36,517 nt of DNA from G001797105 sp964528155 (GCA_964528155.1 CAZGRL010000032.1:1-36517), one strand, 5' to 3'. Shown: positions 1 through 8,057, numbered from the stretch's first letter. Notes: generated by a model not told the origin, from the sequence alone. Translations and numbers: made by a program.

Positions 1-174
1 GGGCGTGGGTGCATGACAACAGGTGAGTATCCGGAGCCGTTGGGTATCGTTCGGGATGAACTCCGTCTATGGGGCGTTCCAGGCATGGCCGGCGCACATC
101 GACAGCGGATCCGTCCGTTCAGCAGGCTTGGCTTTCTTCAGACTACCGTTCTTCTCTGGACACAAGTCCGGGCG

Positions 175-204
175 GGGACACGTCCCACCAGGGCAGGGTA
201 TAAT
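175..204 (+). promoter_or_regulatory. Putative sigma70-type promoter for the DUF1232-like gene
   Basis: A perfect TATAAT lies at 199-204. About 18 bases upstream, at 175-180, is GGGACA, a weak match to TTGACA that shares only its GACA end. The start codon at 233 is about 29 bases downstream of the -10 box. The -10 match is strong and the -35 match poor, so this is a plausible but unproven promoter. Confidence 0.45.
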
Positions 205-232
205 GGCCATTCGATCCACTCAAGGTGTGAAA

Positions 233-574
233 ATGGGTGACAAACCCAACCGCCAGCTAACACCCAGACCCGAAGGCGGAGGCTTCTTCCAGGACCTGTC
301 GACGCGGGCCAAATTGATCTTGCGCTTGCTGGGCGACAGACGGGTCAATGTCTTTCTCAAGCTTCTGCCTATTGGTTCCGTGGTCTACTTGCTCATGCCC
401 GACCTGGCTCCTGGTCCGATTGATGATGCAGCCGTCATCTGGTTGGGCGCATATCTTTTCGTTGAGCTTTGCCCACCAGACGTTGTCCAGGAACATATGC
501 GGGCGTTAACGTCGGTCATCGATGGCGAATGGCGTGAGATACCCGAGAGCGAGACACCCGAAAGCAGAGAGTAA
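233..574 (+). CDS. DUF1232 (YkvA-like) small membrane-associated protein
   Basis: This 113-residue protein probably belongs to the DUF1232/YkvA family, whose biochemical role is unknown. The family hallmark is a short hydrophobic stretch followed by a P-D-x-x-P ... DD-A motif. Here residues about 46-77 read as a hydrophobic segment containing MPDLAPGPIDDAAVIWLG, followed by the ELCPPDVVQEH stretch seen in many members. The frame is open further upstream (from 23), but I chose the ATG at 233. It follows a TATAAT box at 199-204, and the extra N-terminal residues do not look like protein of this family. The gene stands alone and ends at a strong hairpin (604-630) that separates it from rimO on the opposite strand. 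The family call is likely and the function unknown. Confidence 0.7.
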   Translation: MGDKPNRQLTPRPEGGGFFQDLSTRAKLILRLLGDRRVNVFLKLLPIGSVVYLLMPDLAPGPIDDAAVIWLGAYLFVELCPPDVVQEHMRALTSVIDGEWREIPESETPESRE

Positions 575-603
575 GGCCGACCAATTTGCGCAGGTCATAC
601 AAC

Positions 604-630
604 AGCAGCGGGCCATTCTGGTCCGCTGCT
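604..630. terminator. Bidirectional hairpin between convergent genes
   Basis: An 11-bp stem (604-614 with 620-630) has one G-U type mismatch and a 5-base loop. It sits between the DUF1232-like gene (+) and rimO (-), where a shared terminator is expected. There is no long T-run on either side. A second, smaller hairpin (GATCCC / GGGATC, 650-666) lies next to it on the rimO side. Confidence 0.6.
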
Positions 631-682
631 TCGTGTTACTGCCAGCCCTGATCCCTGGTCGGGATCGTGCGCCTAGCCTGCC

Positions 683-2038
683 CTAGAGGCATACGATTTC
701 GGGAGCCCTGACATCTACTGTGGCGGCAAGATCATACGCCATGGCTCCGGTGATGCGAGCGGGAACGATCTCGCCCACGGGGACCTCGCCCTCGATCAGC
801 ACCAATCCATCGATCTCGGGGGCATCCCGGTAGGAGCGTCCAACGGTCAGCCCTTCACTATACCCTTCGACCATCACCGGGATTGTCTTCCCAACGAGAC
901 TTTGATTCTTCTGAAGCGAGATGGATTGCTGCAACTCCATCAGGCGGCCGCGGCGTTCCTCTTTGACTTCCTGTGCGATCGGATCGCCGAGCGGTTCGCT
1001 CGTCGTACCGGGCTCGAACGAGAAAGTGAAACACCCGACTCGATCAAACTGGATCTCCCGGACGAAATCCAGAAGGGTCTGGAACTCATCTTCCGTCTCG
1101 CCCGGAAATCCCGCGATGAAGGTCGTGCGAAGGGCGAGATCCGGCATCGCCTGTCTCATCTTGACGATGGTTCTTCTCACCCAGTCCATGTTCGCCGGGC
1201 GTCGCATGCGTTTGAGAACCTGCGGATGGCCGTGCTGCAGAGGCATATCCAGGTAGGGCAAGATCGCCGGATGGGTGGCCATGACTTCGATCAAGCGATC
1301 GGTCACGCACCCTGGGTAGGCATACAGCACGCGCACCCAATCGAGCCCTGGCGCCTCGCCGGCGATCCTATCCAGGAGCATGGCCAAGCCGTCCTTGAGG
1401 CCCAAATCGTGCCCGTAGTCCGTCGTATCCTGGGCGATCAGAATAACCTCACGAACGCCAGCGCGCTCGAGCATGCGCGCCTCGCTCACGATGGCATCCG
1501 CAGGGCGGCTGACCGCCGTGCCCTTGATGAGCGGGATGGCACAGAAGGCGCACGGACGGCGACATCCGTCGGCGATCTTGACGTAGGCGCTCGGCCCCTG
1601 AATAGCCACCCGCGGGAGATCAGCCTCATCCCTTCCAACCGTGGGGACCTGTGGAAGGTGGTAGACGGGCCGAGGATGCGGTTCCTGCCTCAGCTTGCGA
1701 ATGACATGAACGATGTCCATCCACCGGCGTGTGCCCAGCAGGCCATCAATCCCAGGAACCTGGTCGATCACCGCCGCGCCATAGCGCTGGGTCAAACATC
1801 CGGCGGCGATGAGCAATTGCCCGGAGTGTTTAATAGCCGCCAGCCGGCGAAGCACGTCCAGCGACTCCTGCCTCGCCGGCGCGATGAACCCGCACGTGTT
1901 CACGATCAGGACGTCGGCATCCTCAGGCGTCTGACTCATCGAGTAGCCGGATTGGCGCAACAGCCCGGCCATCGACTCGGAGTCTACGGTGTTCTTGGAA
2001 CAACCAAGGGAGATGAGGTGAAACGAATCCCGTTTCAC
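683..2038 (-). CDS. rimO: Ribosomal protein S12 methylthiotransferase RimO
   Basis: RimO is a radical-SAM enzyme that adds a methylthio group to an aspartate of ribosomal protein S12 (Asp89 in E. coli). The 451-residue protein has the usual length and layout. An N-terminal UPF0004 domain carries three cluster cysteines: C13 in SLGCSKN, C49 in VNTCGF and C81 in AAGCLTQ. A radical-SAM domain has the CxxxCxxC triad at C159, C163 and C166 (DGCRRPCAFCAIP). A C-terminal TRAM-like region completes it. The SLGCSKNxVDSE opening favours RimO over the tRNA enzyme MiaB. The frame is open upstream to 2269, but the GTG at 2038 places the conserved start exactly. That GTG overlaps the stop of the RodZ-like gene by 4 bases (GTGA), which suggests translational coupling in an rplI-rodZ-rimO unit. 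Confidence 0.93.
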   Translation of the reverse strand: MKRDSFHLISLGCSKNTVDSESMAGLLRQSGYSMSQTPEDADVLIVNTCGFIAPARQESLDVLRRLAAIKHSGQLLIAAGCLTQRYGAAVIDQVPGIDGLLGTRRWMDIVHVIRKLRQEPHPRPVYHLPQVPTVGRDEADLPRVAIQGPSAYVKIADGCRRPCAFCAIPLIKGTAVSRPADAIVSEARMLERAGVREVILIAQDTTDYGHDLGLKDGLAMLLDRIAGEAPGLDWVRVLYAYPGCVTDRLIEVMATHPAILPYLDMPLQHGHPQVLKRMRRPANMDWVRRTIVKMRQAMPDLALRTTFIAGFPGETEDEFQTLLDFVREIQFDRVGCFTFSFEPGTTSEPLGDPIAQEVKEERRGRLMELQQSISLQKNQSLVGKTIPVMVEGYSEGLTVGRSYRDAPEIDGLVLIEGEVPVGEIVPARITGAMAYDLAATVDVRAPEIVCL

Positions 2039-2976
2039 CCGCCCACCTCGGGAGTTGTGGTCGGAAGACGAATGGGGGGCGGCGTGGGCGAGACCTCGGG
2101 CGTCGGGCTCACTCTCGGGGTTTCCGTCGGCGTTGGGGTTTGGGTCGGCGTCGGCGTGAGCACGCCCTGTGTGGTCCACAGGCGGATCACCACCTCGCCC
2201 AGCTCGCCCAAGAGCCCCTGGTCCTGGCCGTTGTACACTGCTCGCAAACCGCCTCCGTTTCCTGTCCACACTTCGACAACCTGACCGATGTAATCGGGGA
2301 GGGCCCGTCCAGGAGCAACCCGGCCCGAGAAGGCTTCGGTGCCATCGACGATGACACGCAACCAGGTCCGCTTCTCGACGACCAGGCGTAGATCAACCTG
2401 CCCGACAGGGCCGAGGATCGTCAGGGTCCCCGGGGTCGAAGCCTCGCCCGGAGTCGGCGAGGCCGTGGAAAGCTCAGAAGCCAGGGGAGGCGCGAAGGTA
2501 GGAATGAGTGAGGGCGTCTGTGAAGGGATGAGGAAGCCGGATGCCGGCTGAGAGTTCTCGCTGCTCTGACGCATGGCCGCCATCACCCTTCCCCCACCCC
2601 AGATCAGGACGGCGATCACAACTACAGTGACCAGTGCCGCGACCAGCATGTCGGCCGAGAGCCAATGGAGAGGTCGAAGTCTGCCCGGGCGGGATGACTC
2701 CTGTCCCGCAGGGGCGACCGAGGCGCGGGGACGTGTCTTGCGTTTCTGCAACCCCTCAGCGTACTGCAGCATCACATCCCCGGGCTCAAGTCCCAGGAAC
2801 TCAGCATAGTTCCGCAAGAACCCACGAGCCTGCACCGGCGAGGGCAGATTGTCCAGCTCGCCGCGCTCAATGGCTTCCAGATGATGAATCCGAATGCGTG
2901 TCGTGCGCTCAACCTCTTCAAGGGTGAGGCCGAGACGCTCGCGCGCCTCTCGGAGTCGACCTCCAACGTCATCCAC
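2035..2976 (-). CDS. RodZ-like membrane protein with Xre-type HTH and Pro/Thr tail
   Basis: This 313-residue bitopic protein has the layout of RodZ, the cytoskeletal partner of MreB that links the cell-shape machinery to the membrane. Residues about 6-70 form a helix-turn-helix of the HTH_25 type (LREARERLGLTLEEVERTTR...IERGELDNLPS). Residues about 110-127 are a single membrane segment. Residues about 195-270 match the DUF4115 beta domain found in RodZ proteins (RTWLRVIVDG...). The last ~40 residues are a TPTPTQTP-type tail. The start is a GTG with a weak ribosome binding site. It lies 76 bases after rplI and overlaps rimO by 4 bases. The symbol is left empty because no mreB is visible, so it could be another HTH-TM sensor of the same architecture. 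Confidence 0.8.
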   Translation of the reverse strand: MDDVGGRLREARERLGLTLEEVERTTRIRIHHLEAIERGELDNLPSPVQARGFLRNYAEFLGLEPGDVMLQYAEGLQKRKTRPRASVAPAGQESSRPGRLRPLHWLSADMLVAALVTVVVIAVLIWGGGRVMAAMRQSSENSQPASGFLIPSQTPSLIPTFAPPLASELSTASPTPGEASTPGTLTILGPVGQVDLRLVVEKRTWLRVIVDGTEAFSGRVAPGRALPDYIGQVVEVWTGNGGGLRAVYNGQDQGLLGELGEVVIRLWTTQGVLTPTPTQTPTPTETPRVSPTPEVSPTPPPIRLPTTTPEVGG

Positions 2977-3052
2977 GATGGCACGGGCCCGGAAAGCAAA
3001 ACCACCGGCTCCCGGTAGTGCTTGAACGCCGGTGGTCCAGATCAGTCATGCG

Positions 3053-3733
3053 TTAGGCCTCGTCGGCAAGTTCTTCTGCCTCAGCGCTGGCACCCCCTTC
3101 TGGTTGTGACTCTGGCTCTTCCTGCGCTTCACCTTCCCCGGCGGCCGGAGCGGCCATCTCGACCGGAGCGGGCTGCTCTTCGGCCAGATCAGCCTCTTCA
3201 GCTTCATCCGCCTCAAGCTCTTCGATCAAGTCTGCGAAGGCCTCTTCCTCGGGCCCAGCGATGGCCTCGTAGACGGTATCGGGCGACTCGCCTTCCCGAT
3301 AGACGAGTGCCGTGATCTCCGGCACCAGGTCGACCGTCAGCCGAACATGGACGGTGTGAGCTCCCAGCGTCTTTATCGGCTGTGTATCGACCTGACGGCG
3401 GTCGATCTCCGCCCCCGTCTGCTTCTCGATGGCTTCGGCGATCATCGCCGAAGTGATCGAGCCATACAGTTTGCCCGTCTCACCCGCCTTGGCCGGGAAA
3501 TGCAGGCTCAAGCTGGAAAGTCGCTCGGCGACCGAACTGAGCTCCTGGTTCATCCGCGCCCGTTCTTCGGCGGCGGAAGCACGAATCCGTTCGGCCTGTT
3601 TGAGAGCACCGGGGGTCGCCAGAACGGCCAGGCCCTGCGGCATCAGGTAGTTGCGACCGTACCCATCTGCGACTTTCTTCACGTCGCCGGCGCGGCCGAG
3701 CTTATACACATCTTTTAGCAGCATCACTCGCAT
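3053..3733 (-). CDS. rplI: Large-subunit ribosomal protein bL9 with long acidic C-terminal tail
   Basis: bL9 binds 23S rRNA near the base of the L1 stalk and helps maintain translational fidelity. The N-terminal domain is clear: MRVMLLKDVYKLGRAGDVK, then the GYGRNYLMPQGLA signature. The C-terminal domain (LYGSIT...IKTLGAHTVHVRL) ends near residue 148, the normal family length. A further ~78 residues are almost all Glu, Ala, Pro and Gly (EELEADEAEEADLAEEQ...). This is an unusual extension and probably disordered. The gene is not flanked by rpsF, ssb or rpsR, its common neighbours. It is the first gene of an apparent rplI-rodZ-rimO transcript, with a promoter at 3815-3843 and a hairpin in its leader. 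Confidence 0.95.
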   Translation of the reverse strand: MRVMLLKDVYKLGRAGDVKKVADGYGRNYLMPQGLAVLATPGALKQAERIRASAAEERARMNQELSSVAERLSSLSLHFPAKAGETGKLYGSITSAMIAEAIEKQTGAEIDRRQVDTQPIKTLGAHTVHVRLTVDLVPEITALVYREGESPDTVYEAIAGPEEEAFADLIEELEADEAEEADLAEEQPAPVEMAAPAAGEGEAQEEPESQPEGGASAEAEELADEA

Positions 3734-3761
3734 GGGGATCCAAGCCCTTTCTTCAAAACTT

Positions 3762-3781
3762 GAGCGCCACGGACGGCGCTC
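3762..3781 (-). promoter_or_regulatory. Hairpin plus T-run in the rplI leader (possible attenuator)
   Basis: On the minus strand the leader contains GAGCGCC, a 6-base loop and GGCGCTC, a perfect 7-bp stem. It is followed closely by AAGTTTTG. It lies between the predicted transcription start (near 3808) and the rplI start codon at 3733, so it could end transcription early or bind a regulator. The T-run is short and the role is inferred. Confidence 0.45.
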
Positions 3782-3814
3782 GTGGGCGAAGGGTACAACG
3801 CCCGGGAGAACGGC

Positions 3815-3843
3815 ATTCTACCAGAATCTCAGGCTTCGGTCAA
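3815..3843 (-). promoter_or_regulatory. Strong sigma70-type promoter for rplI-rodZ-rimO
   Basis: The minus strand reads TTGACC (3843-3838), exactly 17 bases, then TAGAAT (3820-3815). Each box matches five of six consensus positions at the ideal spacing. A start near 3808 would give rplI a leader of about 75 bases containing the hairpin at 3762-3781. Confidence 0.7.
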
Positions 3844-4234
3844 AGACTCCGATCGAAAGAGACGAACCAGATTTGAGGGAACGGCCTGCTTGGCCCATGA
3901 CTTCAACCCACGTGTCGTTGGATGCTGCTTGCGGCCCATGATGCCCGTCGCCCATCAGCACTATTGAGGGGCCTCCGCGCCCCGAAGCCCTCTCGCTTGT
4001 GTCATTCCGCCTGCCCACCTGTGCCTGCGCCTCCCAGGCCCGACCGCCAGGGCGGGCAGGTGCAGGCAGGCCGCAGGCCAGGGAGCGAGGCCGAAAGGCC
4101 CAGCGAGGAATCCCCAAAGCGCTGCACGCTGAGACCTCATCCGGGTCGGAACGGCGGATCTTCGACGGATCCTTGGGCGATTCCCGTTTGCCGGAAAGTG
4201 AGGGCCAACGGTCGATCGACAAATCCAAGCCGAG
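3844..4234. other. Intergenic region with an interspersed-repeat-like segment
   Basis: I see no convincing gene here. A minus-strand frame of 136 codons is open across it, but its composition and content look like chance. The centre, about 3999-4115, starts with GTGTCATTCCGCC and ends with AGCGAGGAATCCCC. These outer ends are loosely inverted. Inside are imperfect inverted GC-rich blocks (CCTGCCCACCTGTGCC near 4010 against GGGCAGGTGCAGGCAGG near 4055). This resembles the short 'TCATTC...GAATC' dispersed elements found in many environmental bacterial genomes. That it repeats elsewhere is inferred. Confidence 0.4.
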
Positions 4235-4696
4235 TCAAACCCCGTCCAAGGACTTCTCCATCACGATAGCGTCCTCACCGTCCCGATAGTAGCCTCGCCA
4301 ACGGCCGGCATCGACATATCCGGATGATTGATAGAGAAGATGGGCCGGGGCATTTGAGGCTCGAAGCGTAAGACGCACCCGAGGGGTTCCCAGGGAGGCC
4401 TCGCAAGCATCCAGCAATCGACGGGCCACCCCGCGGCGGCGCGACTGGGGGTGGACCCCGATCGAAGCGATCCACCCCAAGCCTTCGCGGCGTCTGCGAT
4501 CACCGATCACAAACCCGATGAGCCTTCCATCCTCGACCGCCTTGAGCGGTACCGTCTCAGGGAAAGTCAGGGCGGCCAGGATATCGATCCAGGGCCAAGC
4601 ATCTGTTCCGAAACAGTCCCGCTCAAGCTGAAGAACCTGCCGGAAATCTCTCCAGTTGGCAGGCTGGATGACGGCCTGGTCCGCCGACGATGCCAC
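4235..4696 (-). CDS. GNAT-family N-acetyltransferase (RimI-like)
   Basis: This 153-residue protein has the fold signature of GNAT acetyltransferases, which move acetyl groups from acetyl-CoA to amines. Motif A is visible at about residues 78-97 (ASIGVHPQSRRRGVARRLLD), with the R-R-x-G-x-A pyrophosphate-binding loop. Motif B follows (LRASNAPAHLLYQSSGYV). The ending (GRWRGYYRDGEDAIVMEK) resembles RimI-type enzymes, which acetylate protein N-termini. The substrate cannot be read from sequence. It starts 15 bases after the SPFH gene and probably shares its transcript. Confidence 0.8.
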   Translation of the reverse strand: MASSADQAVIQPANWRDFRQVLQLERDCFGTDAWPWIDILAALTFPETVPLKAVEDGRLIGFVIGDRRRREGLGWIASIGVHPQSRRRGVARRLLDACEASLGTPRVRLTLRASNAPAHLLYQSSGYVDAGRWRGYYRDGEDAIVMEKSLDGV

Positions 4697-4711
4697 CTCT
4701 GGAGACAGCCC

Positions 4712-5644
4712 CTACTCGCTGCCCTTGGTGAAATTCTCCAGCAGGCTGGTGAACTCCATGGGCATGATGAACTTCGTCGCCGGGCTCTGGCCCATGACCT
4801 TCAGCGTCTCGAAGTACTGCAAGGTCATGGTCTTCTGATCGATCGTTTGGGCCACACCAAAGATTTTATCCAATGCAGCGGAGAAGCCCTCGGCCCGCAG
4901 GAGTTGAGCTTGCCGTTCGCCTTCTGCTACCAGGATGTTGGACTGCTTTTGCCCCTCGGCTCGCAGAATGGCGGCCTGCTTCTCGCCCTGGGCGACGTTG
5001 ACTGCAGCCTCACGCGTGCCCTCCGACTCGGTCACGACTGCCCGCCTGACGCGCTCGGCCGACATTTGGCGGTTCATCGCCTCCTGGACTTCGCGCGGCG
5101 GGATGATCTCTCGAATCTCGACGTTCGTCACCTTGACGCCCCACCTCTCGGTGACCTCATCGAGCTTGGTTCGCAACACCTGATTGATGTGCTCGCGCTG
5201 AGACAGCACGTCATCGAGGGCGATCCCACCAATGACCGAACGCAGAGTCGTGGTCGCCATTCCTTGAGATGCGAGTTCGAAGTTCCCGACCTGAAGCACG
5301 CTTTGAACTGCCTCGACCACCTTGTAGAACCAGATGAAATCGATGGCGATCGGTGCGTTGTCCAGGGTGATTGATGTCTGGTGAGGGATCTCACGCACCT
5401 GCTCACGCAAGTCCACCCTCACACCGCGATCGATGAACGGGATCAGCAGGACAATTCCCGGGCCGCGCTCGCCGACACAGCGCCCCAGCCGGAACACAAC
5501 GAGGCGCTCGTATTCCTGTACGATTCGTATCGCCGTGGCCAGGATCAACACGACCAGCAGGCCGATGAAGCCCACAACGCAAATGCTGGCTACGGCGACA
5601 TTCCCAGTTTGTTGGACAGGGGATAACAATCCCGCTTGCATCAT
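4712..5644 (-). CDS. SPFH/band 7 (slipin/stomatin-like) membrane protein
   Basis: This 310-residue protein belongs to the SPFH family, which forms oligomeric membrane scaffolds. An N-terminal membrane segment covers residues about 16-42. The slipin-type SPFH domain follows (IVQEYERLVVFRLGRC, GPGIVLLIPFIDRGVRVDLRE, LRSVIGGIALDDVLSQREHIN, WGVKVTNVEIREIIPP). Next is a Glu/Ala/Gln-rich coiled coil (EGEKQAAILRAEGQKQ-type repeats, about 210-260). A strong AGGAGG lies 6 bases before the ATG. The gene upstream encodes an NfeD-like protein, the standard partner of slipins, which supports the call and suggests a membrane-microdomain pair. The spacing to that gene is 88 bases. Confidence 0.92.
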   Translation of the reverse strand: MMQAGLLSPVQQTGNVAVASICVVGFIGLLVVLILATAIRIVQEYERLVVFRLGRCVGERGPGIVLLIPFIDRGVRVDLREQVREIPHQTSITLDNAPIAIDFIWFYKVVEAVQSVLQVGNFELASQGMATTTLRSVIGGIALDDVLSQREHINQVLRTKLDEVTERWGVKVTNVEIREIIPPREVQEAMNRQMSAERVRRAVVTESEGTREAAVNVAQGEKQAAILRAEGQKQSNILVAEGERQAQLLRAEGFSAALDKIFGVAQTIDQKTMTLQYFETLKVMGQSPATKFIMPMEFTSLLENFTKGSE

Positions 5645-5732
5645 GTCATTCCTCCTAGATGGGATTCTGATAGGCTGGACCGATTGGACATTTTCCGATC
5701 AATAAGCGAGCAGTAAAACTGCCCTTCCCGCC

Positions 5733-6356
5733 TCACTTTGCCTCCTGTGGTGGATTGTCTTGTGGGACGACGGTCAAGATCAGTCCATCTCTCTCGACAA
5801 CGCGAACTCGCGAGCCCACGGCGATCGGGGTCTCCGATCGGACGGACCACAGCTCACCGGCGACGTATGCCGAACCCGTCGGGTCGATCGCCGTCCGGGC
5901 CTCGCCGCTGCGTCCGACGACATCCAGGGGCTCCACGCGTGGCTCGGCTTTCTGGGCGGCGACGGCCTTGCCCACCGCCAACCAGAAGAAGCCCACCGTC
6001 AAAGCCGAGGTCAGCACCGCCAGAAATGGGTCAACCGCCGGAGTCCTGGATTCGGTGACGAACAGGAAGGCCGATCCAAGGCTCTCAGCTCCGGCTGCCA
6101 GGAGCAACCACAACCAGGTCCGACGGCCCGACAAGGAGAGCACGAAGAATGCCACCCCGAGCAATATGGGGACCAAGGCCCATCCGTTGATCGGGACGAA
6201 GGCGGTTCCCAAAGCCGCCGCCCCAATGCCGCCCACTGCCAGCACTTCCAGGACGCCCGTTCCGGGGGTTACGATCGCCAGGGCCAGGGTCCAGAGCCCC
6301 AGGACGAATAGGACATACAGGATATTGGGTAGGATCGGAGAATCCAGCAGGGTCAT
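5733..6356 (-). CDS. NfeD-like membrane protein, partner of the SPFH protein
   Basis: This protein of about 207 residues has several hydrophobic membrane segments in its first ~140 residues (LYVLFVLGLWTLALAI, VLAVGGIGAAALGTAF, LVPILLGVAFFVLSLSG and more). A C-terminal soluble segment of about 60 residues resembles the NfeD OB-fold: VVGRSGEARTAI, GSAYVAGELWSVRS, IAVGSRVRVVERDGLILTV. NfeD proteins typically sit beside SPFH genes and are thought to work with them. The frame runs upstream to 6440. I chose the ATG at 6356 because a GGGAG lies 7 bases before it; the ATG at 6362 is too close to that site. It lacks the N-terminal ClpP-like protease domain of long NfeD proteins. Confidence 0.85.
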   Translation of the reverse strand: MTLLDSPILPNILYVLFVLGLWTLALAIVTPGTGVLEVLAVGGIGAAALGTAFVPINGWALVPILLGVAFFVLSLSGRRTWLWLLLAAGAESLGSAFLFVTESRTPAVDPFLAVLTSALTVGFFWLAVGKAVAAQKAEPRVEPLDVVGRSGEARTAIDPTGSAYVAGELWSVRSETPIAVGSRVRVVERDGLILTVVPQDNPPQEAK

Positions 6357-6737
6357 GATCATACTCCCGTGAGGCGCGTCCTGCCCACCGGATCTCGTCA
6401 GAAGAGTGAGGCCGGTGGACTGCACGCCGGGCCTATCCACAGGGCTCGGGCCCGATGCAGACGGCCATAGGTTGACTCCATGACCATGATACGACCTGCC
6501 AGTTGCCGGGCATGCCGGCAGTCGGACGGTCGGCTGACACTCCGATCCTCGCCCGGTGGTGTACCCTTGGCAATGGTCGGCGGCTGACCCCGGCCGACCT
6601 CGGGGCCCTGGCCCAAGGGGAGGTTCCGGACGCCCTGGATGGACGACCCAGCCTGCCTCAACATCTCGGACAGGAAGCAGTCAACCCGGGCCAAAGGAGC
6701 ACCAGGATGTCGAGCCAGTCGCAGATATGCGGTCCGC
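6357..6737. other. Intergenic region, no gene recognised
   Basis: This 381-base stretch separates two minus-strand genes and should hold the terminator of the upstream GNAT-like gene and the promoter of the NfeD-SPFH operon. I can point only to a 6-bp hairpin (TGCCGG / CCGGCA, 6504-6520) and a TATCAT-like box on the minus strand near 6488-6493 with no good -35. Frames open here have no recognisable protein features. Confidence 0.35.
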
Positions 6738-7889
6738 CTAGATGGGCTTCTCGTACATCCGATAGGTCTTGTACACCTCACCGCCAAGCGACCGGATGGC
6801 ACGGTTCATCATGTCGTTGTTCTCGAGGATCCAGCTCATTTCGGCGAACTTGTAGCCTTTTGGCAGGGCCCGCTTGGCGGTCTCGAGGTACATCAGCGCA
6901 TCGACGCCTTGTCCGCGAAACTCGGGGAGCACACCGAGAGCGAGTACCCTGAGCCAGTCTATCTTCCCTCGGACCTTCCAGTTCCAAAGCAGCCTGGCCA
7001 TCGTGAGCACTTCGGGTCGACCGGGCTTTGGATAGGCCTTCAATAGAGGCTGGTTCAAGTCAGGAAGGGTCAAACCAAATCCGACTGTTTCTCCTTCATG
7101 CTCGACCACGACGACGAGATCCGGGTCGAGAAAGGCTCTCAACTGCTCACCCAGGCGATCGAATTCCGGATCGGTCATCGGAACGAAGCCCCAATTTCGC
7201 TCCCACGACTTGTTATAGATGCGCTTGATCCGTGCCAGCTCCGCGTCAAAGTCCTTCATGTTGGCACTTCGGACGCGCAGCTTGCCGCGGGCGGCCACCT
7301 TTTCCGCCACTCGCACCAGCTTGTCGGGGATCGCCAGCCCATCCTGGTAGTCTTTCAGATTGAGAGCATAGGCCCACAAGTCCATGGCCTTGGCGTAGCC
7401 GCGTTCCTCAAGATACGTCTTGTAGCGTGGCGGATTGTATGTCATCAAGATTCGCGGTCGATCATCGAACCCGTCCACCAACAATCCGCATTCGTCGTTC
7501 GTCGAGAACTGCGCCGGTCCGAGAATCGTCACATGGCCGCGTTCGGCCGCCCAGTTCTCAGCCGTCTCCAGGAGAGCGGCGGCGGCCTCGGAATCATCTA
7601 GCACTTCGAAGAAGCCGAAGAAGCCCGTGTTGATTTCATGAAACTCGTTGTACCGATTGTTGGTAAACGCGCCGATCGTGCCGACAGTTCGGCCGTTCCG
7701 GCGGGCCAGGAAATACTCTGCTCGGGCGTGTTCAAAGAACGGGTTCTTCGTCGGATCGAGGAAGGTCCGTCGCTCGGAAATCAGAGGCGGGACCCAATAC
7801 GGATCCTCCCGATAGACTTGCCAGGGAAAACTGATGAACTCCATCAGTTCGGATTCGCTGCCGACCGGCGAGACTTGCAGCTCAGGCAT
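6738..7889 (-). CDS. GNAT-superfamily protein of the long, two-lobed type
   Basis: This 383-residue protein resembles the long acyltransferase-like proteins annotated as GNAT (YghO-like) in many bacteria. Conserved-looking stretches are the N-terminal FISFPWQVYREDPYWVPPL, the following ARAEYFLARRNGRTVGTIGA, and the C-terminal CoA-site-like LGVLPEFRGQGVDALMYLE (motif A form R-G-Q-G-V-D). Twice the usual GNAT length suggests two tandem lobes, possibly with only one CoA site. The substrate is unknown. A perfect TATAAT lies on the minus strand at 7921-7916, about 27 bases before the start, next to a small hairpin (CGCGG / CCGCG, 7899-7915). The gene is divergent from the Lgt-like gene. Confidence 0.75.
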   Translation of the reverse strand: MPELQVSPVGSESELMEFISFPWQVYREDPYWVPPLISERRTFLDPTKNPFFEHARAEYFLARRNGRTVGTIGAFTNNRYNEFHEINTGFFGFFEVLDDSEAAAALLETAENWAAERGHVTILGPAQFSTNDECGLLVDGFDDRPRILMTYNPPRYKTYLEERGYAKAMDLWAYALNLKDYQDGLAIPDKLVRVAEKVAARGKLRVRSANMKDFDAELARIKRIYNKSWERNWGFVPMTDPEFDRLGEQLRAFLDPDLVVVVEHEGETVGFGLTLPDLNQPLLKAYPKPGRPEVLTMARLLWNWKVRGKIDWLRVLALGVLPEFRGQGVDALMYLETAKRALPKGYKFAEMSWILENNDMMNRAIRSLGGEVYKTYRMYEKPI

Positions 7890-7915
7890 GATCGACTCCG
7901 CGGGGTGATTCCGCG

Positions 7916-7921
7916 ATTATA
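7916..7921 (-). promoter_or_regulatory. -10 box (TATAAT) for the long GNAT-like gene
   Basis: A perfect TATAAT is read on the minus strand, about 27 bases before the start codon at 7889. No good -35 box is found at 16-18 bases, so this is a partial promoter match. Confidence 0.4.
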
Positions 7922-8057
7922 CAACTCAGACCTGTGAAGGGGTATCCACCGATGGCTGCTTTCTACATGTATACCTCCCTCGTTGCCCGTGCGGCGGGGG
8001 GGACTTCCGGCGGGTGCCGGTGGTATCATAGCCGGCAGCGCACGCTCGGAGCGCCGA

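Noticed and set aside
13..240. Short frame at the window start
   Set aside because: It has no recognised features and overlaps the promoter region of the DUF1232-like gene.
902..2284. Long plus-strand open frame (460 codons) opposite rimO
   Set aside because: It is antisense to a clear rimO, has no recognisable motif, and such shadow frames are common in high-GC sequence.
3818..4228. Minus-strand frame of 136 codons between rplI and the GNAT gene
   Set aside because: Its translation is low-complexity and matches the repeat-like segment; it has no domain or convincing start site and contains the rplI promoter region.
6398..6802. Minus-strand frame of 134 codons overlapping the long GNAT-like gene
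   Set aside because: It overlaps a supported gene in another frame and shows no protein-like pattern.
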